Part shown: one piece after another, positions 7,660 through 10,873 of the stretch
How the letters are laid out: every line of letters begins with the position of its first letter
How positions within the stretch are numbered: position 1 is the stretch's first letter
Source of the DNA: an uncultured beta proteobacterium
Lineage (GTDB): Bacteria; Pseudomonadota; Gammaproteobacteria; Burkholderiales; SG8-39
Direction: 5' to 3'
DNA length: 10,873 bases
Assembly (NCBI GenBank): GCA_902826155.1
Contig: CADEDU010000121.1
Coordinates: 1-10,873, forward strand
Position numbers and translations under genes: made by a program
The notes under the pieces: generated by a model
Databases searched by the model: none
The model's input: only the letters and a program-made list of their open reading frames with translations
Told to the model about the DNA's origin: nothing

Positions 7660-9189
7660 TCAGGGTTCGAAATGCGCGGCATTCATGCGCGCGGGCTCGC
7701 GCGGCACCAGCGGCGCGAACTGCATGCGCTCGATTACGTCGCGGCGCACATCGACACCCGGGGCGACTTCGACCAGCGCAACGCCTGCATCAGTCAGGCG
7801 AAACACCGCGCGCTCGGTGACGTACAACGTTTCCTGCCCGCGCTTGAGCCCTTGCGCGCCCGACCAGGTGATCTGCTCGACCTTGTTGACGAGCTTGGTG
7901 ACTTCGCCGTGGCGGGTAATCGCGAGCCGTCCGTTGCCGATCGCGAGCTCGGTGCCCTTGGCGTCGAATGTGCCGCAGAACACCACCTTCTTCGCGTTCT
8001 GCGCGATGTCGATGAATCCGCCCGGTCCGACGGGTACGCCACCCAGCTTCGAAACGTTGACGTTGCCTGCCGCATCGATCTCGCCGAACCCCAGGAAAGC
8101 GAGGTCGAGACCACCACCGGAATAGAAGTCGAACTGCGATGGCCCGTCGATCATCGCGGTGGCATTGCGTGCGTACCCGAACAACGTGCCATCGAGCAGC
8201 TCGCCGCCGTAGGTGCCGTGTTCGATGGTCTGGTAGTAGCGATCAAGATGGCCGCGCGCCGCGATGAGCTTGGCCACCCCGTCGGGAATACCGAAGCCGT
8301 AATTGAGCACGGCGCCTTCTCGCAACTCGTCCGCGGCTCGGCGCGCGATCACCTGGCGTACGGTGAAGGGCTGCTCGGGCTGCGGTTGCGCCGGACCTTT
8401 CATCTCGCCCGACATGGTCGGATCGTAGACCACGTCGTAGCCCATCGACTGGCCCGGATCGACCACCACCGCATCGACGATCGCGCCGGGCACGCGCACG
8501 CCACGCGCGGGCAGGGCACCGACTTCCACGGCCGTGCGCACCTGCACGATCACTTTGCCGCCGGAATTGTGCGCCGCCAGCGCCGCGGCGTAGATATCGA
8601 CGTTGGCGGGTTCCTGGTCGAGGCTGACGTTGCCGTGCGCGTCGGCGAACGAGCCGCGGATCAACGCGACGTTGACCGCGAACGGTTTGTAGCGCAGCAG
8701 CTCGCGGCCATCGATGGTGATCAGCTCAGCCAGTGAGTCGCGCGCCGCTTCGTTCATGCGGCAACCATCGACCCGTGGATCGCAGAACGTGCCCAGCCCG
8801 ACGTGCGTGATCAATCCGGGTCGGCCCGCGCCGATCTCGCGATACAACTGCATCGCGACGCCGCCGGGCAGTACGTACGCCTCGATCTTGTTGGCGCGCG
8901 CCAGCGCCTGCATGCGCGGCGACCACACCCAATGCCCACCGACGACCTTGCGCACCATGCCTTCGTGTGCGAAGCGATTGAGGCCGCGTGACTGCCGGTC
9001 ACCGATGCCCAGCGAATGCACTACCGTGAGATCGCGTGGATGGCCATTGTCGAGGAAGCGCTGTTCGACCGCCGCGTGCAGACAGGTGGCCTCCACCAGT
9101 CCGCCGCCGCCGCCGGTCAGCGCGACGGTGTCGCCGTCCTTGATCATCGCCACCGCGTCAGCCGCGGACATGAACTTGTTGATCGTCAT
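7660..9189 (-). CDS. Family I acyl-CoA:carboxylate CoA-transferase (fused alpha-beta, YdiF/Pct-like)
   Basis: A 509-residue CoA-transferase with both halves of the family I enzyme in one chain, as in propionate CoA-transferase and E. coli YdiF (about 515-530 residues). It moves CoA from an acyl-CoA donor such as acetyl-CoA to a free carboxylate. The N-terminal half has the glycine-rich TGGGGGLVEATCL (25-37) and a GLGTFCDPR segment (131-139) typical of this group. The second half begins near residue 276. The catalytic glutamate that forms the glutamyl-CoA intermediate should be Glu323 in TIEHGTYGG. Late blocks GGGGLDLAFLGFGEID-like (358-372) and SKLGGVPVGPGGF (380-392) also fit. No ribosome site is visible before the ATG, which lies 9 bases after the stop of the KPR-like gene, so coupling is likely. 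The carboxylate substrate is not evident. Confidence 0.93.
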   Translation of the reverse strand: MTINKFMSAADAVAMIKDGDTVALTGGGGGLVEATCLHAAVEQRFLDNGHPRDLTVVHSLGIGDRQSRGLNRFAHEGMVRKVVGGHWVWSPRMQALARANKIEAYVLPGGVAMQLYREIGAGRPGLITHVGLGTFCDPRVDGCRMNEAARDSLAELITIDGRELLRYKPFAVNVALIRGSFADAHGNVSLDQEPANVDIYAAALAAHNSGGKVIVQVRTAVEVGALPARGVRVPGAIVDAVVVDPGQSMGYDVVYDPTMSGEMKGPAQPQPEQPFTVRQVIARRAADELREGAVLNYGFGIPDGVAKLIAARGHLDRYYQTIEHGTYGGELLDGTLFGYARNATAMIDGPSQFDFYSGGGLDLAFLGFGEIDAAGNVNVSKLGGVPVGPGGFIDIAQNAKKVVFCGTFDAKGTELAIGNGRLAITRHGEVTKLVNKVEQITWSGAQGLKRGQETLYVTERAVFRLTDAGVALVEVAPGVDVRRDVIERMQFAPLVPREPARMNAAHFEP

Positions 9190-9198
9190 GGGGCGTGC

Positions 9199-10146
9199 TT
9201 ACTTGAGGTACTGCGCCTGCAAGCCTTTGACCAGCGCGACCAGCGCATCGATCGTCGGCGTGGCGACGCCGTGCTTGCGACCGAGCGCGGCGACCGCTCC
9301 GTGGATGGTATCGATCTCGGTGCGGCGCTTGCGGATGATGTCTTCGCGCATCGACGACTTCGACGTGCCGGTGCCGCCGCCCGTGGTGTCGACCAGTTTC
9401 ATCAGCACCGAGCGCGCTTCGGTCACGTCGAGCGCGACCCCTTCGGCCTTGGCCACGGCCGCCGCTTCATCGACCAGGTGAAACACGGTGTCGCGCAGTT
9501 CCGGCACGGCCATGATCTCGAACGAACGCAGATCGGTCACCGCGGAAATTGCGCCCAGGCCGACGTTGCCCAGCAGCTTCTTCCACTTCTCGCGTTTGAT
9601 CTCGGCGGTAGCGATCGTCGGCAGCCCGTGCGCGCTGAATGCCTGCGCGATTCGCGTCACGCGTTCCGACAATCCGCCTTGCATCTCGCCGATGTGCGTG
9701 GGCAGATTGCCGAAATTGCGGACCACGCCGGGCGCTTCGGTCAGGCCGGCTTGAGCGGTCAGGCCGCCGATGACGGTGCCCGCACCGAGCACGCGCTCGA
9801 GCGTCGCCTCGTTGCCCAGACCGTTCTGGAAGCTGATTGCCGCCGCATTGCCGCTGAACAGATGCTTCACGCTCTGCGCGGCCTGCTCGTTGGCGAACGC
9901 CTTGCACTGGAACAGAACCACGTCGGCACTGGTGATGGTGCGCGCATCAGCAGCGGCTTTGATCTGAACCGTGCGATCGCCCCCGACGCCGACGATACGC
10001 AGCCCGCGCGTGCGGATCGCGTCGATGTGCTCGGCCCAGGTGTCGACCAGGGTGACGTCCAGTCCGCCTTCGGCGAGCAGGCCGCCGAACAGACCGCCCA
10101 TGGCGCCGGCGCCGACGACCACGATGCTGGGTTGGTTGAGGCTCAT
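9199..10146 (-). CDS. Ketopantoate reductase-family protein (ApbA/PanE-like)
   Basis: A 315-residue protein of the 2-dehydropantoate 2-reductase family, which reduces 2-oxo acids to 2-hydroxy acids. The Rossmann motif is VGAGAMGG (11-18). Counterparts of E. coli PanE residues are Lys82 (FQCKAF), Asn108 (SFQNGLGNE), catalytic Lys190 and Asn194 (WKKLLGNVG), Ser265 (SSMREDI) and catalytic Glu277 (RRTEID). Two differences stand out. Position 198, Asn184 in PanE as I align it, is Gly. Asp35 (TLVDTWA) ends the second strand where PanE has the NADP-binding Arg, which suggests NAD. The protein may therefore act on another 2-oxo or 2-hydroxy acid, so I give no panE symbol. It begins 16 bases after the SDR stop behind a C-rich leader without a ribosome site, and sits upstream of a CoA-transferase, a catabolic rather than pantothenate context. 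Confidence 0.9.
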   Translation of the reverse strand: MSLNQPSIVVVGAGAMGGLFGGLLAEGGLDVTLVDTWAEHIDAIRTRGLRIVGVGGDRTVQIKAAADARTITSADVVLFQCKAFANEQAAQSVKHLFSGNAAAISFQNGLGNEATLERVLGAGTVIGGLTAQAGLTEAPGVVRNFGNLPTHIGEMQGGLSERVTRIAQAFSAHGLPTIATAEIKREKWKKLLGNVGLGAISAVTDLRSFEIMAVPELRDTVFHLVDEAAAVAKAEGVALDVTEARSVLMKLVDTTGGGTGTSKSSMREDIIRKRRTEIDTIHGAVAALGRKHGVATPTIDALVALVKGLQAQYLK

Positions 10147-10162
10147 GTCAGTGGGTGGGGGG

Positions 10163-10873
10163 TCAGTAGGTGGCGCGGCCGCCGGTGATGTCGAACACGA
10201 AGCCGGTGGTGAAGCTGCACGCCGGGCTGGCGATCCAGGCGGCCATCTCCGCCACCTCGTCGATCTGCACCAGCCGGCCCATCGGGATCTTCGCCTTCAT
10301 GTTGCGGATGTGCTCTTCGGTCATCGTGTCGAGCAGCGCGGTCTCGGTCATTGCCGGTGCGATGCAGTTGACCGTGACGCCGACATCGCACAGCTCCTTG
10401 GCCAACGCCTTGGAGAAGCCGATGACGCCTGCCTTCGCGGCCGAATAGGCACAGATGTTGGGCACGCCTTCCTTGCCGGCGATCGAGGCGATGTTGACGA
10501 TGCGTCCGTAGCGCCTCTCGCGCATGTGGCGCGCGGCGAGTCGACTGGCGTAGAACACCGAGGTCATGTCGATGGCGATGACCTGGTCCCATTCCTCGAG
10601 CGGGTACTCCCAGGTTGGTGCGATGAGTCCGTTGATGCCGGCATTGTTGACGACGATGTGGACCTGGCCGAAAGCGGAGGTGGCTGCACCGAACGCCCGC
10701 TCGATCGAACGGTAGTCGGCGACATCGACCACGTCGGCGCGTGCGGGCTTGAAATCTTTCGCCTCATCGAGCGGGGCTACGTCGCGATCCCACACGATCA
10801 CGCGTGCGCCCCGTGCGGCCAGCAGTTTCGCGATGCCCAGGCCGATGCCGCGCGCGCCGCCGGTGACGATCGC
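10163..10873 (-). CDS. Classical SDR family oxidoreductase (FabG-like), N-terminus outside window
   Basis: A classical short-chain dehydrogenase; 236 residues are visible and the frame runs off the right edge, lacking only the first few residues. Numbered from the edge, the cofactor motif TGGARGIG is at residues 4-11, NNAG at 76-79, Ser130 (IVNIASIAG), and the YxxxK pair Tyr143 and Lys147 (YSAAKAG). An Asp at residue 31 (WDRD) ends the second strand, pointing to NAD. The position of the usual tetrad Asn, 28 residues before the Ser as in FabG, holds Asp102 (AIDMTSVF). The enzyme probably interconverts a secondary alcohol and a ketone on a small acid, acyl-CoA or polyol. It is the first visible gene of the minus-strand run, 16 bases before the KPR-like gene. 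A GTG at 10801 is internal and not the start. Confidence 0.93.
   Translation of the reverse strand, partial: AIVTGGARGIGLGIAKLLAARGARVIVWDRDVAPLDEAKDFKPARADVVDVADYRSIERAFGAATSAFGQVHIVVNNAGINGLIAPTWEYPLEEWDQVIAIDMTSVFYASRLAARHMRERRYGRIVNIASIAGKEGVPNICAYSAAKAGVIGFSKALAKELCDVGVTVNCIAPAMTETALLDTMTEEHIRNMKAKIPMGRLVQIDEVAEMAAWIASPACSFTTGFVFDITGGRATY

Noticed and set aside
7672..8736. 354-codon + strand open frame opposite the CoA-transferase
   Set aside because: It is covered by a well-supported CoA-transferase gene, and its product shows no known motif.
9016..10188. 390-codon + strand open frame opposite the KPR-like gene
   Set aside because: It crosses the whole KPR-like gene plus ends of both neighbours, and its composition is that of an antisense shadow.

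Overview
The window is GC-rich and almost fully coding. It reads as a chromosomal stretch of a pseudomonadotan bacterium. A betaproteobacterium is my best guess, from the gene set and a TAGAAT-type -10 box. The shikimate dehydrogenase has an N-terminus that reminds me of alphaproteobacterial AroE, so the class is not settled. I see no tRNA, rRNA, CRISPR array, insertion sequence or phage gene.

Layout. On the + strand at the left are the C-terminal end of an acyl-CoA dehydrogenase (1-185), an extended-type SDR/epimerase-family oxidoreductase (252-1220), and a small exported His/Lys-Gly and proline-rich protein of unknown function (1385-1756). A 14-bp tandem repeat lies across the stop codon of that last gene. 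It converges on a long run of eight minus-strand genes. Read in the direction of transcription, from the right edge to the left, these are: a classical SDR (cut by the window end), a ketopantoate reductase-like protein, a family I acyl-CoA:carboxylate CoA-transferase, a 160-nt gap, a Gfo/Idh/MocA oxidoreductase, a shikimate dehydrogenase (AroE), a short-type 6-phosphogluconate dehydrogenase (Gnd), glucose-6-phosphate dehydrogenase (Zwf) and glucokinase (Glk).

How they work together. Glk, Zwf and Gnd give glucose to glucose 6-phosphate, then to 6-phosphogluconolactone, and 6-phosphogluconate to ribulose 5-phosphate: the oxidative pentose phosphate branch. No 6-phosphogluconolactonase or Entner-Doudoroff gene is in the window. 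gnd and zwf overlap by 4 bases and mocA-like and aroE by 1 base, so translation is probably coupled. The upstream trio (SDR, KPR-like, CoA-transferase) is tightly packed and looks catabolic: an acid is activated by CoA transfer and hydroxy/oxo groups are interconverted. The substrate cannot be read from the sequence. The KPR-like and SDR proteins each lack one residue that is usual in their families.

The most interesting points are the unassigned oxidoreductase/CoA-transferase cluster that runs into central sugar metabolism, a probable NAD-type Gnd next to an NADP-type Zwf, a 19-bp-period direct repeat in the only sizeable gap of the minus-strand run, and the small exported proline-rich protein. 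Nothing here is clearly a new defence or mobile system.
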